A stretch of 64,000 nt of DNA, taken from contig RZWH01000001.1 of the NCBI GenBank assembly GCA_004005435.1, positions 248,001 to 312,000 on the forward strand. Direction: 5' to 3'. A program made the position numbers and the translations under genes. The stretch comes from Rhodobacteraceae bacterium CCMM004. Its GTDB lineage: Bacteria; Pseudomonadota; Alphaproteobacteria; Rhodobacterales; Rhodobacteraceae. This document shows positions 39,176 to 48,251 of this stretch, piece by piece (position 1 is the stretch's first letter; each line of letters begins with the position of its first letter). The notes under the pieces were generated by a model. The model was given only the letters and a program-made list of their open reading frames with translations, ran no database searches and was not told where the DNA came from.

Positions 39176-41961
39176 TGCGCCTCGGCCCAGTTGGCCCCCT
39201 GCCCCGCCTCGACGATCAGCGGGACGGACAGGTGCACCGCCGGATGGGCGGCACCCTCCATCACCTCCTTGGCCCGGGCGATCAGGTCGTCCGCCGCGCC
39301 CTCGTCGACCTCGAACAGCAGTTCGTCGTGGACCTGGAGCAGCATTGTCGCGGGCAGCCCTTCGATGGCCGCGGGCATCCGCACCATGGCGCGACGGATC
39401 ACGTCGGCTGCCGTCCCCTGGATCGGCGCGTTGATCGCCGCACGGCGGGCGAAGCCGGCGGTCGGCCCCTTGGCGTTGATCTCGGGCGTGTGGATCTTGC
39501 GGCCGAACAGCGTCTGGACATAGCCCGCCGCCTTGGCCCCCTTGACCGTCTCGTCCATGTAGGCGCGGATGCCGGGAAAGCGCTCGAAGTACCGGTCGAT
39601 GAAGCCCTGCGCCTGGTCCCGCGGGATGCGCAGGTTGCGCGCCAGGCCAAAGCCCGAGATGCCGTAGATCACGCCGAAGTTGATCGCCTTGGCCTGTCGC
39701 CGCACGTCCGGCGTCATCTGGTCCAGCGGCACGTCGAACATCTCGGACGCGGTCATGGCGTGGATGTCCTGGCCGTCTTTGAACGCCTGCTTCAGCGCGG
39801 GAATGTCGGCGATATGGGCGAGGATGCGCAGTTCGATCTGGCTGTAATCGAGGCTGACCAGCAGGCGTCCCTTGGGCGCGACGAACGCCTCGCGGATGCG
39901 CCGCCCCTCCTCGGTCCGGACCGGGATGTTCTGCAGGTTCGGGTCGGTCGAGGCCAGCCGCCCGGTGTTCGCCCCGGCGATCGAATAGGACGTGTGGACG
40001 CGCCCCGTGTCGGGGTCGATATGCTCCTGAAGCGCGTCGGTGTAGGTCGATTTCAGCTTGCTGAGCTGGCGCCAGTCCAGCACCCGCCGCGGCAGGTCGT
40101 GCTCGGTCGCCAGATCCTCCAGCACGTCGGCCCCGGTGCCGTAGGCCCCGGTCTTGGTCTTCTTGCCGCCCGGCAGGCCCATCCGCTCGAACAGGATCTC
40201 GCCCAGCTGCTTGGGCGAGGACACCTTGAAGTCCTCGCCCGCGATCTCGCGTATGTCGTCCTCCAGCGCCGCCATCTTCTGCGCAAAGGCGCCCGACATG
40301 CGGCTGAGCGTCTGGCGGGCGACCTCGATCCCCGCCATCTCCATCGCCGCCAGCACCGGCACCAGCGGCCGTTCCAGTGTCTCGTAGACCGTCGTGACCT
40401 GTGCGCGGTGCAGCTGCGGCTTGAACGTTTCCCACAATCGGAGCGTGATGTCGGCGTCTTCGGCCGCATATTGTATCGCATCCGCGACATTCACCTTGTC
40501 GAAGGTGATCGCCGACTTCCCCGACCCCAGCAGCGGCTTGATCGGGATCGGCACGTGGCCCAGATAGCGCTCGCTGAGGACGTCCATGCCGTGGCCATGC
40601 AGCCCCGCGTGCATGGCGTAGGACATGAGCATGGTGTCGTCGATGGGCGCCACGTCGATCCCCAGCCGCGCGAAGATCTTCGCGTCGTATTTCATGTTCT
40701 GGCCGATCTTGAGGATCGCCGGATCCTCCAGCATCGGCTTGAGCAGCGCCAGCGCCTCGTCCAGAGGCATCTGCCCCTCGGCCAGGTCGTCCGAGCCGAA
40801 GAGGTCGCCCTCTCCGCCCGCCTTGTGGGTCAGCGGCAGATAGGCCGCCTCGCCCGGCGCCACGGCCAGCGACACGCCCACGAGGTCGGCGCGCATCTCG
40901 TTCAACGCGGTGGTCTCGGTGTCGACGGCGACGTAGCCCTGCGCCGCGATCCGGTCGAGCCAGGCGCGCAGGGTGTCGGCGTCGCGGATCGCCGGATACG
41001 CCTCGGGGAACGGCACTGCCTCGGCCGCTTCGCCTTCTTCCGCGGCGGAGGGCTCGATCACCGCGGGCGGCTCCACCTCCAGAGCGTCGGCCACGCGGCG
41101 GGTGATGGTGCGGAACTCCATCTCGGTGAGAAAGCCCAGCAGCGCCTCGGCCTCCGGCGCCTTCACCTCCAGGGTGTCGAGCTCATAGCCGAGGTCCATC
41201 TCGCAATCGAGCTGCACCAGCCGCTTGGACAGCCGGATCTGCTCGGCGTGGTCGATCAGGGTCTGGCGGCGCTTGGGCTGCTTGATCTCCTCGGCCCGCT
41301 CCAGCAGCGCCTCGACCGAGCCGTATTCGTTGATGAGGAGCGCCGCCGTCTTGATCCCGATCCCCGGCGCGCCCGGCACGTTGTCGACCGAGTCCCCGGC
41401 CAGCGCTTGCACGTCCACCACATGCTCGGGGCCCACCCCGAACTTCTCGACCACGCCGTCGCGGTCGATGCGCGCGTTCTTCATCGCGTCGTACATCTCG
41501 ACCCCGCCGCCGACGAGTTGCATCAGGTCCTTGTCGGAACTCACGATGGTCACGCGCCCGCCCGCGTCCCGCGCCTTGCAGGCCAGCGTGGCGATGATGT
41601 CGTCGGCCTCGAACCCGTCCTGCTCCAGACAGGCGATGTTGAAGGCGCGCGTCGCCTCGCGGGTCAGCGGGATCTGCGGACGCAGGTCCTCTGGCATCTC
41701 CTCGCGGTTGGCCTTGTACTGGTCGTACATGTCATTGCGAAAGGTGTGCGACCCCTTGTCGAACACCACCGCCGCATGGGTCGGCGCGTCGTCGCCGCGG
41801 TTGTCCTGCACCGTCTTCCACAACATGTTGACAAAGCCCGAGACGGCCCCCACCGGCATCCCGTCGGACTTGCGCGTGAGCGGCGGCAGCGCGTGATAGG
41901 CGCGAAAGATGAACGCCGACCCATCGATCAGATGCAGGTGGTGCCCCTTGCCGAATGCCAT
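39172..41961 (-). CDS. polA: DNA polymerase I
   Basis: 929-residue repair and Okazaki-processing polymerase with all three activities: 5'-nuclease (about 1-300, starting HLHLIDGSAFIFRAYHALPP), 3'-5' exonuclease with the metal pair in VAVDTETTALNEM near residue 343 and later KYDAKIF and AAEDADITLRLWE, and the polymerase with motif A VSLDYSQIELR (about 705), RRQAKAINFGVIYG (about 755) and motif C LQVHDELLFEV (about 880). Proofreading residues are retained. The YdeI-like gene is coupled at its 3' end. Confidence 0.97.
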   Translation of the reverse strand: MAFGKGHHLHLIDGSAFIFRAYHALPPLTRKSDGMPVGAVSGFVNMLWKTVQDNRGDDAPTHAAVVFDKGSHTFRNDMYDQYKANREEMPEDLRPQIPLTREATRAFNIACLEQDGFEADDIIATLACKARDAGGRVTIVSSDKDLMQLVGGGVEMYDAMKNARIDRDGVVEKFGVGPEHVVDVQALAGDSVDNVPGAPGIGIKTAALLINEYGSVEALLERAEEIKQPKRRQTLIDHAEQIRLSKRLVQLDCEMDLGYELDTLEVKAPEAEALLGFLTEMEFRTITRRVADALEVEPPAVIEPSAAEEGEAAEAVPFPEAYPAIRDADTLRAWLDRIAAQGYVAVDTETTALNEMRADLVGVSLAVAPGEAAYLPLTHKAGGEGDLFGSDDLAEGQMPLDEALALLKPMLEDPAILKIGQNMKYDAKIFARLGIDVAPIDDTMLMSYAMHAGLHGHGMDVLSERYLGHVPIPIKPLLGSGKSAITFDKVNVADAIQYAAEDADITLRLWETFKPQLHRAQVTTVYETLERPLVPVLAAMEMAGIEVARQTLSRMSGAFAQKMAALEDDIREIAGEDFKVSSPKQLGEILFERMGLPGGKKTKTGAYGTGADVLEDLATEHDLPRRVLDWRQLSKLKSTYTDALQEHIDPDTGRVHTSYSIAGANTGRLASTDPNLQNIPVRTEEGRRIREAFVAPKGRLLVSLDYSQIELRILAHIADIPALKQAFKDGQDIHAMTASEMFDVPLDQMTPDVRRQAKAINFGVIYGISGFGLARNLRIPRDQAQGFIDRYFERFPGIRAYMDETVKGAKAAGYVQTLFGRKIHTPEINAKGPTAGFARRAAINAPIQGTAADVIRRAMVRMPAAIEGLPATMLLQVHDELLFEVDEGAADDLIARAKEVMEGAAHPAVHLSVPLIVEAGQGANWAEAH

Positions 41962-42010
41962 TGCCGCACCCTCCTAGCCCGGGGACCGCCCCGCCTCAGG
42001 CGCGCGCCCC

Positions 42011-42045
42011 CTCATCATCTTGGTCCAAATACCCTCGCCGAAGGC
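42011..42045 (-). repeat. C-motif copy between zf-CHCC gene and polA
   Basis: Plus strand begins CTCATCATCTTGGTCCAAAT and ends CGCCGAAGGC; nearly identical to the copy at 26593-26629. Read on the minus strand it follows the zf-CHCC stop in the transcribed direction, upstream of polA. Confidence 0.6.
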
Positions 42046-42076
42046 ATGAAATGCCCCGCAGGGCCGGTCGCCCGCC

Positions 42077-42346
42077 TCACCCCCCGTCGGGGGTCGAGAC
42101 GCTCTTGTCGAAGTGTTGGCCATGGGCCGCTGCGGGGCTGCCCTTCAGCACATAGCGCTTGTCGCAGTAGCCGCATTCGACCCAGCCGACGGTCTCGGCG
42201 ATCTGGAGCCAGACCCGAGGATGGCCCAGCGCGCCCTCGCCGCCGTCGCAGGCGACGCGCGTGGCGGTCACCTCTTCGGTCTCGGGGGCGCCGGGCACGG
42301 CGCTGGGCGCGGGCGCGCCCTCCGGGTCGACAGGCTTCTCCGACAT
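42077..42346 (-). CDS. zinc-finger (zf-CHCC) protein, NDUFS6-like
   Basis: 89-residue protein with an acidic/Pro-rich N-terminus and a C-terminal CHCC zinc motif: [19 protein letters not shown] then [12 protein letters not shown] (Cys, His, Cys, Cys). This fold matches the mitochondrial complex I assembly subunit NDUFS6; bacterial members may have a similar role. It is upstream of polA on the same strand and divergent from the ABC ATPase gene. Confidence 0.88.
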   Translation of the reverse strand: MSEKPVDPEGAPAPSAVPGAPETEEVTATRVACDGGEGALGHPRVWLQIAETVGWVECGYCDKRYVLKGSPAAAHGQHFDKSVSTPDGG

Positions 42347-42448
42347 CGCTTCGCGCCCCCTCGGCTTGCCCCGCCCGGCGCGGGGGTCTAGGTCGGAGCG
42401 CAGGATAGCGATCCGCCGGGCGCGGACAAGATGCGAAAGGCGGACAGC

Positions 42449-43387
42449 ATGAGCGGGGCGGCGATCGAGATCGAGGGCTTGCGCAAGGTCTATGCCGCGC
42501 ACAAGGGCGAGCCGGCCAAGGAGGCGCTGTCGGGGATCGACCTGACGATCCCACGGGGGTCGATCTTTGGCCTTCTCGGGCCCAATGGGGCCGGCAAGTC
42601 GACGCTGATCAACATCCTGGCCGGGCTGGTGATCAAGACGGCGGGCCGGGTGCGGATCTGGGGCTTCGACCAGGACGTGAACCCCCGGCAGAGCCGGGCG
42701 GCCATCGGCGTGATGCCGCAGGAGCTGAACCTCGATCCGTTCTTCACCCCTCGCGGCGCGCTCGACGTCCAGGCCGGGCTCTACGGTGTGCCCCGGTCCG
42801 AGCGGCGGACGGACGAGATCCTCGACATGATCGGCCTCGCGGACAAGGCCGACGCCTATGCCCGCACGCTCTCGGGCGGGATGCGGCGGCGGCTCCTGTT
42901 GGGCAAGGCGCTGGTCCATCGGCCGCAGATCCTGGTCCTCGACGAGCCCACGGCGGGGGTCGACATCGAACTGCGGCAGATGCTGTGGCGCAACGTGCGG
43001 CGGCTGAACGAGGGCGGGATGACCATCATCCTGACCACCCACTACCTGGAGGAGGCCGAAGAGATGTGCGACGAGATCGCCATCATCAACCGCGGCAACC
43101 TGATCGTCCAGGACCGCACCCGGAACCTCATCGACCGGATGGATGCCAAGACGCTGGTGATCGAGCCCGAGGGCGACGCGCCGGGCGAGATCGTCCTGCC
43201 CGCAGGCGTGACGCTGGAGCGGCGGGGCGACGGGCGGCTGGCCTTCGGCTACGCGCGGACGCGGACCGGCCCGGGCGACATCCTCGCCGCCCTGCGCGAT
43301 GCCGGCGTGCGCATCCGCGACGTGGCCATCGAAGAACCGAACCTGGAGGACGTGTTCCTCGACCTGACCCGCGCGCCCGCGGCCTGA
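42449..43387 (+). CDS. ABC transporter ATPase, YadG/CcmA-like exporter type
   Basis: 312-residue ATPase: Walker [10 protein letters not shown], signature [15 protein letters not shown], Walker [14 protein letters not shown]-loop [11 protein letters not shown], and a C-terminal extension with [13 protein letters not shown]. This is the ABC-2 exporter class. I chose ATG 42449 (AAGG eight bases upstream); ATG 42431 in frame is possible. No ABC-2 permease is adjacent: the next gene is convergent, so the partner must be elsewhere. Confidence 0.92.
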   Translation: MSGAAIEIEGLRKVYAAHKGEPAKEALSGIDLTIPRGSIFGLLGPNGAGKSTLINILAGLVIKTAGRVRIWGFDQDVNPRQSRAAIGVMPQELNLDPFFTPRGALDVQAGLYGVPRSERRTDEILDMIGLADKADAYARTLSGGMRRRLLLGKALVHRPQILVLDEPTAGVDIELRQMLWRNVRRLNEGGMTIILTTHYLEEAEEMCDEIAIINRGNLIVQDRTRNLIDRMDAKTLVIEPEGDAPGEIVLPAGVTLERRGDGRLAFGYARTRTGPGDILAALRDAGVRIRDVAIEEPNLEDVFLDLTRAPAA

Positions 43388-43393
43388 GCGGGG

Positions 43394-43440
43394 GGCAAGG
43401 CCGTTCGAACGGCCTTGCCAAGCCGCTTCGAAGCGGCTTG
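43394..43440. repeat. pair of perfect palindromes after the ABC ATPase gene
   Basis: Two abutting self-complementary blocks, 43394-43419 (26 bp, centre TTCGAA) and 43419-43440 (22 bp, centre TTCGAA). Like the array at 32911-33008 it starts at the stop codon with TGAGCGGGGGGC and ends CTTGCCCCG. It lies between convergent genes and could terminate both. Confidence 0.85.
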
Positions 43441-43455
43441 CCCCGCGCCCCGGCC

Positions 43456-43836
43456 TCAGGCGGGGGGCAGCATCCGCCCAAGCGGCCGACCGCCCAGAAT
43501 GTGCAGGTGATAGTGCGGCACCTCCTGCACCCCGTCCTGCCCCGCGTTCGAGATCGTGCGATAGCCCGCCCCGCCGTCGCCGGGCGAGATCCCGGCCTCG
43601 GCCACGATCCGCGCGGTCACTCGCAGGAAATCGGCCAGTTCGGCGTCCGACGCCTCGGCGGCGAAGTGGTCGTGGCAGACGTACGGCCCCTTGGGGATCA
43701 CCAGCACATGCACCGGCGCCTGCGGCCGGATGTCGTTGAAGGCCAGCGTGTGATCGGTCTCCATCACCGTGTCGTTGGGGATCTCGCCCCGGAGAATTTT
43801 GGCAAAGATGTTTTGGTCATCGTAGGCGAAGGGCAT
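43456..43836 (-). CDS. HIT-family (HINT-like) nucleotide hydrolase
   Basis: 126-residue histidine-triad protein: N-terminal [33 protein letters not shown] and the triad [22 protein letters not shown] proteins hydrolyse nucleoside phosphoramidates. Length and pattern are complete. The glycosyltransferase gene lies 15 bases upstream on the same strand. Confidence 0.95.
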   Translation of the reverse strand: MPFAYDDQNIFAKILRGEIPNDTVMETDHTLAFNDIRPQAPVHVLVIPKGPYVCHDHFAAEASDAELADFLRVTARIVAEAGISPGDGGAGYRTISNAGQDGVQEVPHYHLHILGGRPLGRMLPPA

Positions 43837-43851
43837 GGGCTCTCCTTGCGG

Positions 43852-45429
43852 TCAGTCGGCGAATAGCTGCGGGGTGGCCGCGATCTCACGCGCGCGGTCG
43901 GGCGGCACGGTCAGGAACTCTTGCAGCGCCGCGGCATTCTCGGCCGGGTCCGCGGTCTCGGAAATCCGGTAGAGCGCGTCGAACCCCGCGTCGCGCAGCG
44001 CGTCGGTCTGCCAGTCGATCTCGGCGCGGATGGTGGGCAGGAGATTGGCGACGGCGGCCTTGGGCGTGTTCGCCCCGATCAGGCCGACCCTCTGGGCGTG
44101 GCCTTGCAGATAAGCGTCGGAGAGGACGCAGTCGACCTCCAGGAACCGGGTGGTCGACCGGTCGCCGTCGAAGTCGCGCATCAGCGCCAGGTTCCGCGGA
44201 TCCAGGCAAAAGATCAGGCGGTCGCTCTCGTGATAGTCGAAGAGCAGCCGCACCAGCGCGCGCCGGTGTCGGGTCCGTTTCTCGATCGTGCCGGTCAGGC
44301 CGCCGAGGTCGGGCAGCGGCGTGTCGGCCTCGTCGAACAGATAGTCCACGGCGGGCAGGTTCGTGGCCTGGCGGATGGCGTGGATCAACCGCTTGCCCAC
44401 GTGCCATTTCTTGCACACCACGATCATCAGCTCGCGTTCGCGGCCGAGGGTCGATTCCGTCTCCCAGAACCGCGGGGCAAAGCGGCGGCCGACCCGCCCC
44501 TGCCCGGTCAAAAAGGCGTGCAGGCGCCGGCCCTCGTCGGTGATGCGGAACGTCACGCCGCGCGCGGCATAGAGGTCGCCCAGGCGTTTCTTCAGCCGGG
44601 TCGCCTCGGGGCTGATCTTGCGGGCAAAGAGCGCGTCCTGGCTGAGCAGGAGATCGTAGTGGTCGTTGTAGAACGCCACCGGCATCCCGTAGTCGGAGAA
44701 CACCAGGAAGGTGAGCGTGCGGTTGCGGATCTCGTGGCCCGGCACCAGGTGCCGCACCACGGTCTGAAAGAACGTCTCGTCGGGGATCCAGGTGGTGCGA
44801 AAGAACCGCACCACGTCGAGCCGGCGGTCGACGAAGTCCAGGCACGCCTCCACCGTTCGGCGCCTGAGGCACCACCACTGACTGCCGATCATCATCTGGA
44901 TCCCGTTGGGGATCGGCCGCGACAGACCCAGCCGCTTCTGCCAGTCGAGGAGGGTGTAGAACCACCACTTGTGTTTGCGCTCATTGACCAGGTGGCGGTA
45001 GATCAGCCGCTCTTCGCGGAACCCGGTCTTGATCCAGTCGCTGGCGAAATAGTCGTGGCTCTCGATCCAGTCGGCGTCGTCGGCGTCCAGCAGGGCGTGA
45101 GCGTACTCGGCGGACTTGATCGCCATGCAGTCGCCCGACAGCATGTAGAAATGCGTGGCCTTGGGAAAGGCGGCGACGGCGGCGCGCAGCGCCTCCAGGG
45201 TCGCGGCCACCAGGCTCCACTCGCCCCAGCCGCAGCGGACGCGGCGCCTGGCGAAGACCACATTGGGGTTGTCGCCCAGGGCCTCGCGGATGCGGCGGAA
45301 CGCGGGCTCTCCGGCCCGCGCGTCGAAGTGGATCGCCATCACGTCGCCCGCTGCGGTCAGCCGCCGCGCCTGCGCCACCACCGCGTCGGGGTCCTTGTGG
45401 CACAAGAGGATGTAGGCGATCCTGGCCAT
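43852..45429 (-). CDS. GT14-like (core-2/I-branching type) glycosyltransferase with C-terminal extension
   Basis: 525 residues. The N-terminal half (MARIAYILLCHKDPDAVVAQARRL, HFYMLSGDCMAI, IGSQWWCLRR, IPDETFFQTV) matches the beta-1,6-N-acetylglucosaminyltransferase / core-2 branching family. The second half (from about residue 290) is a separate domain, probably the DUF5927/5928 type typical of Rhodobacteraceae, including MIVVCKKWHVGKRLIHAIRQ and the end region VPPDRAREIAATPQLF. Likely involved in surface glycans. Start at MARIAY; a longer frame upstream is not conserved. It is divergent from a sulfotransferase gene, 139 bases apart. Confidence 0.82.
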   Translation of the reverse strand: MARIAYILLCHKDPDAVVAQARRLTAAGDVMAIHFDARAGEPAFRRIREALGDNPNVVFARRRVRCGWGEWSLVAATLEALRAAVAAFPKATHFYMLSGDCMAIKSAEYAHALLDADDADWIESHDYFASDWIKTGFREERLIYRHLVNERKHKWWFYTLLDWQKRLGLSRPIPNGIQMMIGSQWWCLRRRTVEACLDFVDRRLDVVRFFRTTWIPDETFFQTVVRHLVPGHEIRNRTLTFLVFSDYGMPVAFYNDHYDLLLSQDALFARKISPEATRLKKRLGDLYAARGVTFRITDEGRRLHAFLTGQGRVGRRFAPRFWETESTLGRERELMIVVCKKWHVGKRLIHAIRQATNLPAVDYLFDEADTPLPDLGGLTGTIEKRTRHRRALVRLLFDYHESDRLIFCLDPRNLALMRDFDGDRSTTRFLEVDCVLSDAYLQGHAQRVGLIGANTPKAAVANLLPTIRAEIDWQTDALRDAGFDALYRISETADPAENAAALQEFLTVPPDRAREIAATPQLFAD

Positions 45430-45568
45430 GCTGAAACGATACTCGCCCGATCCTGGGGACTGCGCCTTTCGAATACCCCATGCGCGGCGGCCGCCGACAG
45501 TCCCGCTTTGATTTTTTCCCCGACCTGTGCTGTTTAGCGGCACGTGGCATTGCAAAAAGAGGGCGATG

Positions 45569-46387
45569 ATGGGGTTTCCCGGGGTCTGGATGACCGAGAG
45601 CGAAAGCGTCGTCTATCGCGTCGTGCCGAAATGCGCGTGCTCGACCATCGGACAGATCCTCTACTATTCCGACCACGGGCGGTTCTTCGACGGCGACATC
45701 CACGACGCCCGGGACGGTCTGCACAAATGGGCGCTGGACGACAGCAAACCGCTGATCGAGGCCAACGTGACGGCGCGCCGGTCCGTGAGCTTCACCTGCG
45801 TGCGCAATCCCTACACGCGGATCCTGTCGTCGTTCTTCGACAAGATCTGCGGGATCCAGCGCAACGGGCGGCGCTATCGCAACAATCTGGTGCCGATGCT
45901 GGTGCAGAAATACGGGGTCGACGTGGGCGGGCCGGACGGCGACCGCGACTTCGACCAGATCGCCAGCTTTCGCCGGTTCCTGCTGTTCGCCCGCGACACC
46001 ATCCGCTGGCGCAAACCGATGGACCCCGACATCCACTGGTCCGACGTCACCGGACACGTCGCCACCTTCGTGGCCAACGGCGGGCGCTACGATCAGATCT
46101 TCTGGACCGAGCGGTTCAACGACGGGATGCAGGCGGTGCTCGACGCCATCGAGACGCCGCACGCGGTGGACCTCGCGCGCGTCCCCCGCTTCAACGAGAG
46201 CGAGGGGCACGGACCCAAGCGCGCGCACCCGGTCGCCGACTACTTCGACGACCTGTCGCGGCACCTGGTGTGGGAGATGTATCACCGCGATTTTCAGCTG
46301 TTCGGCTACGACGCGGACGACCCGGGCAACAAGATGCCGGTGCGCGAGATCGACCTGGACGAGGTGCACGCGCACCTGGGCGACTAG
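45569..46387 (+). CDS. sulfotransferase family 2 (carbohydrate sulfotransferase-like)
   Basis: 272-residue cytoplasmic sulfotransferase. The 5'-phosphosulfate loop is VPKCACSTIGQILYY and the 3'-phosphate site VSFTCVRNPYTRILSSFFDKI, so PAPS is the expected donor; HYxxE-like acceptor motifs are not clear. Two adjacent ATGs exist; the second (45569) is better spaced from AGAGGG. It probably modifies the glycan made by the divergent glycosyltransferase. Its stop shares CTAG with the convergent gene's stop. Confidence 0.85.
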   Translation: MGFPGVWMTESESVVYRVVPKCACSTIGQILYYSDHGRFFDGDIHDARDGLHKWALDDSKPLIEANVTARRSVSFTCVRNPYTRILSSFFDKICGIQRNGRRYRNNLVPMLVQKYGVDVGGPDGDRDFDQIASFRRFLLFARDTIRWRKPMDPDIHWSDVTGHVATFVANGGRYDQIFWTERFNDGMQAVLDAIETPHAVDLARVPRFNESEGHGPKRAHPVADYFDDLSRHLVWEMYHRDFQLFGYDADDPGNKMPVREIDLDEVHAHLGD

Positions 46388-47169
46388 CTGGGCGGGCCCG
46401 TCTTGATGAAGGTGTGTCCGGTGTCGAGATTATACAGCCGGTTGCCGGGCAGGAAGCGGAGGGCGAACCCGTAGTCCTCCTTGGACTTGCCGCCCTTCTT
46501 ACCGGCGCCGCCTCGCGGATCCTTCGGGCCTTTCAAGACCGTGTCCCGGTCCCCCTTGAGATAGAGCCAGAACCAATCGACGCCAGACTCGTCGCGGTAC
46601 TCCCACGTGCCCTTCTCTGTCAGGTTGTTGTCGACCTCGGTGAGCTTCACCGTCTGCGCGCCCGTCTTGGGATCGGTGCTGTACTCAGGGGCCAGACCCT
46701 GCACGCGCTGATGCAAGGCATAGCTGCCGTCCGCGCGAAAGGTCATGTGGCCCGTGCGCGTGCCTTCGCCGGCCTGGGCCATGAGCATCTCCCAGTGCCC
46801 GACCAGGTGTGTCTTCGGATCCAGCGCGTCGATTTCGTTCAGTGGCAGGCCGCTCACGAGCTCGGTCAGCGCCGGGACGTCGGTGGCCAAGGCCCATCCG
46901 TCCATCCCCTGCATCCAGACGAATGTCCGCGCCGCGGTCTCCTGCGTTTTCAGGCGATCGGCGAGGCCGCGGGCGTCGAACGGCCCAAGAACGTCGGCGC
47001 CGTCCGCGACCCACACTCGGTGCGGCAGACTGATGGGAACCCGGGTGTCCGGATCGCCCCCGTCCGGACCGGCACCACCGTCCGGCGCACGGCGCTCGGC
47101 CCGCGCCGGCCGCGCCAGCGCCGCCGCGGCCGCGGCCGCTCCGATCAAGACCTCCCTGCGGCCGATCAT
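46384..47169 (-). CDS. exported GYF_2/DUF4339 protein (paralogue 3)
   Basis: 261 residues. A twin-arginine-like signal (RREVLIGAAAAAAALARPARA) is followed by a GYF_2-like domain (about 50-105: VWVADGADVLGPFDARGLADRL, TFVWMQGMDGWALATDVPAL) and a C-terminal domain beginning LVGHWEM with strands such as MTFRADGSYALHQRVQ and GTWEYRDESGVDWFWLYL, resembling a small lipocalin-like barrel. It lacks the long Pro/Ala linker of its two upstream paralogues. Third gene of the trio, four bases after paralogue 2. Function unknown. Confidence 0.78.
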   Translation of the reverse strand: MIGRREVLIGAAAAAAALARPARAERRAPDGGAGPDGGDPDTRVPISLPHRVWVADGADVLGPFDARGLADRLKTQETAARTFVWMQGMDGWALATDVPALTELVSGLPLNEIDALDPKTHLVGHWEMLMAQAGEGTRTGHMTFRADGSYALHQRVQGLAPEYSTDPKTGAQTVKLTEVDNNLTEKGTWEYRDESGVDWFWLYLKGDRDTVLKGPKDPRGGAGKKGGKSKEDYGFALRFLPGNRLYNLDTGHTFIKTGPPS

Positions 47170-47173
47170 CGGC

Positions 47174-48187
47174 TCAGTTCGAGATCCGCCGGATCACGCC
47201 CGGACCGCCGTTCAACGACAGCGTATTCTGGTCAACGACGGTGAAGTTGACGGGGGTGCTCTGGATACTGGTAATCGGCGGTTGGCTGCCCAACGTGGCC
47301 GTCACCTCGATCCGCGGCGTCAAGATGAACGACCGGTCGTTCAGCACCCTGATCTCGTAGGTCCCCTGCCCGCTCAGGGTTTGCACCGCGGGCGGCATCC
47401 CGGGCGTCAGGTTCGCCGTGATCGTGCCGAACAGCATCGCCGTCCGGTCGGCACGATAGTGCGTCTGAACGCTGACGTCGCCGATGACGGGGGGGGCACC
47501 CGGGCCTCCCAAGGGTATCTCGATCTTGTCCACCAGCTGCCACGTCCCGACGATGAAGCTGGCCGCATCGAAGACGGGCTCGGCAGGCGCCGCGGCCAGG
47601 AGGGGCTGCAGCACGTCCACCGTCTCGGCCCGGGCCCAGTCGGCCATGCCGTCCTGCCAGACCAATGTGGCGCCGGTCAGCTCGCCCGAGGCCACCTTGG
47701 CGGCCAGTTGGGCGCGGGTGAAGGGGCCGGTGGTCTGGCCGTTCACGGCGATGAAGATGCTCAGCTCGACGGCTTCCGGTGGCGGCGGCGGCGGCGCGGG
47801 CGGCGTCGGATTGGGGTTGGGAGGCGGCGGCGGCGTAGGATTGGGCGCGGGCACCGGGTTGGGTGCCGGCGTCGGTTCCGGTCCCGGAGCGGGGGTGGGC
47901 CCAGGCGCCGGGGCAGGCTCGGGGGCTGGCGCGGGCACGGGCGCAGGGGCCGGAGCGGGTCCAGGTGCGGGAGCCGGTGCGGGCACGGGCGCAGGGGCCG
48001 GAGCGGGTCCAGGTGCGGGAGCCGGTGCGGGCGCGGGCGCCGGGGCCGGGGCCGGTGCGGGCGCCGGTGCGGGCGCGGGCGCGGGCGCCGGGGCCGGTGC
48101 GGTGTGGGAGTCGGCACGACCGGGTCCGGCGGCCAGGGTGGGCGTCAGACCGATGGCCAGCGCGGCGGCAAGACGGGTCGCGGTCAT
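47174..48187 (-). CDS. exported GYF_2/DUF4339 protein with long Ala-Pro linker (paralogue 2)
   Basis: 337 residues: Sec signal (ARLAAALAIGLTPTLAAG-like, cleaved near ADS), then about 110 residues of almost pure Ala-Pro/Pro repeats (about 29-138), a GYF_2 domain (SIFIAVNGQTTGPFTRAQLA, TLVWQDGMADWARAETVDVL) and a C-terminal beta-rich domain starting FIVGTWQLVDKIEI with LSGQGTYEIRVL and TVVDQNTLSLNGG. The repeat DNA contains a near-exact 48-bp duplication (around 47932-48028). Extended PA linkers span envelope layers in other proteins. Function unknown. Confidence 0.8.
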   Translation of the reverse strand: MTATRLAAALAIGLTPTLAAGPGRADSHTAPAPAPAPAPAPAPAPAPAPAPAPAPAPAPGPAPAPAPVPAPAPAPGPAPAPAPVPAPAPEPAPAPGPTPAPGPEPTPAPNPVPAPNPTPPPPPNPNPTPPAPPPPPPEAVELSIFIAVNGQTTGPFTRAQLAAKVASGELTGATLVWQDGMADWARAETVDVLQPLLAAAPAEPVFDAASFIVGTWQLVDKIEIPLGGPGAPPVIGDVSVQTHYRADRTAMLFGTITANLTPGMPPAVQTLSGQGTYEIRVLNDRSFILTPRIEVTATLGSQPPITSIQSTPVNFTVVDQNTLSLNGGPGVIRRISN

Positions 48188-48251
48188 AGCATCCTCCCAG
48201 GGGTTGCAGGGGGCCGCGGACCGCCGCGGCCGCCCAATGCCGTCGTGCGGT

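Noticed and set aside
39046-42408. 1120-codon open frame on the plus strand opposite polA
   Set aside because: Shadow of the GC-rich polA codons; composition is Arg/His/Leu/Gly-rich with no domain, while the minus strand encodes a complete polymerase.
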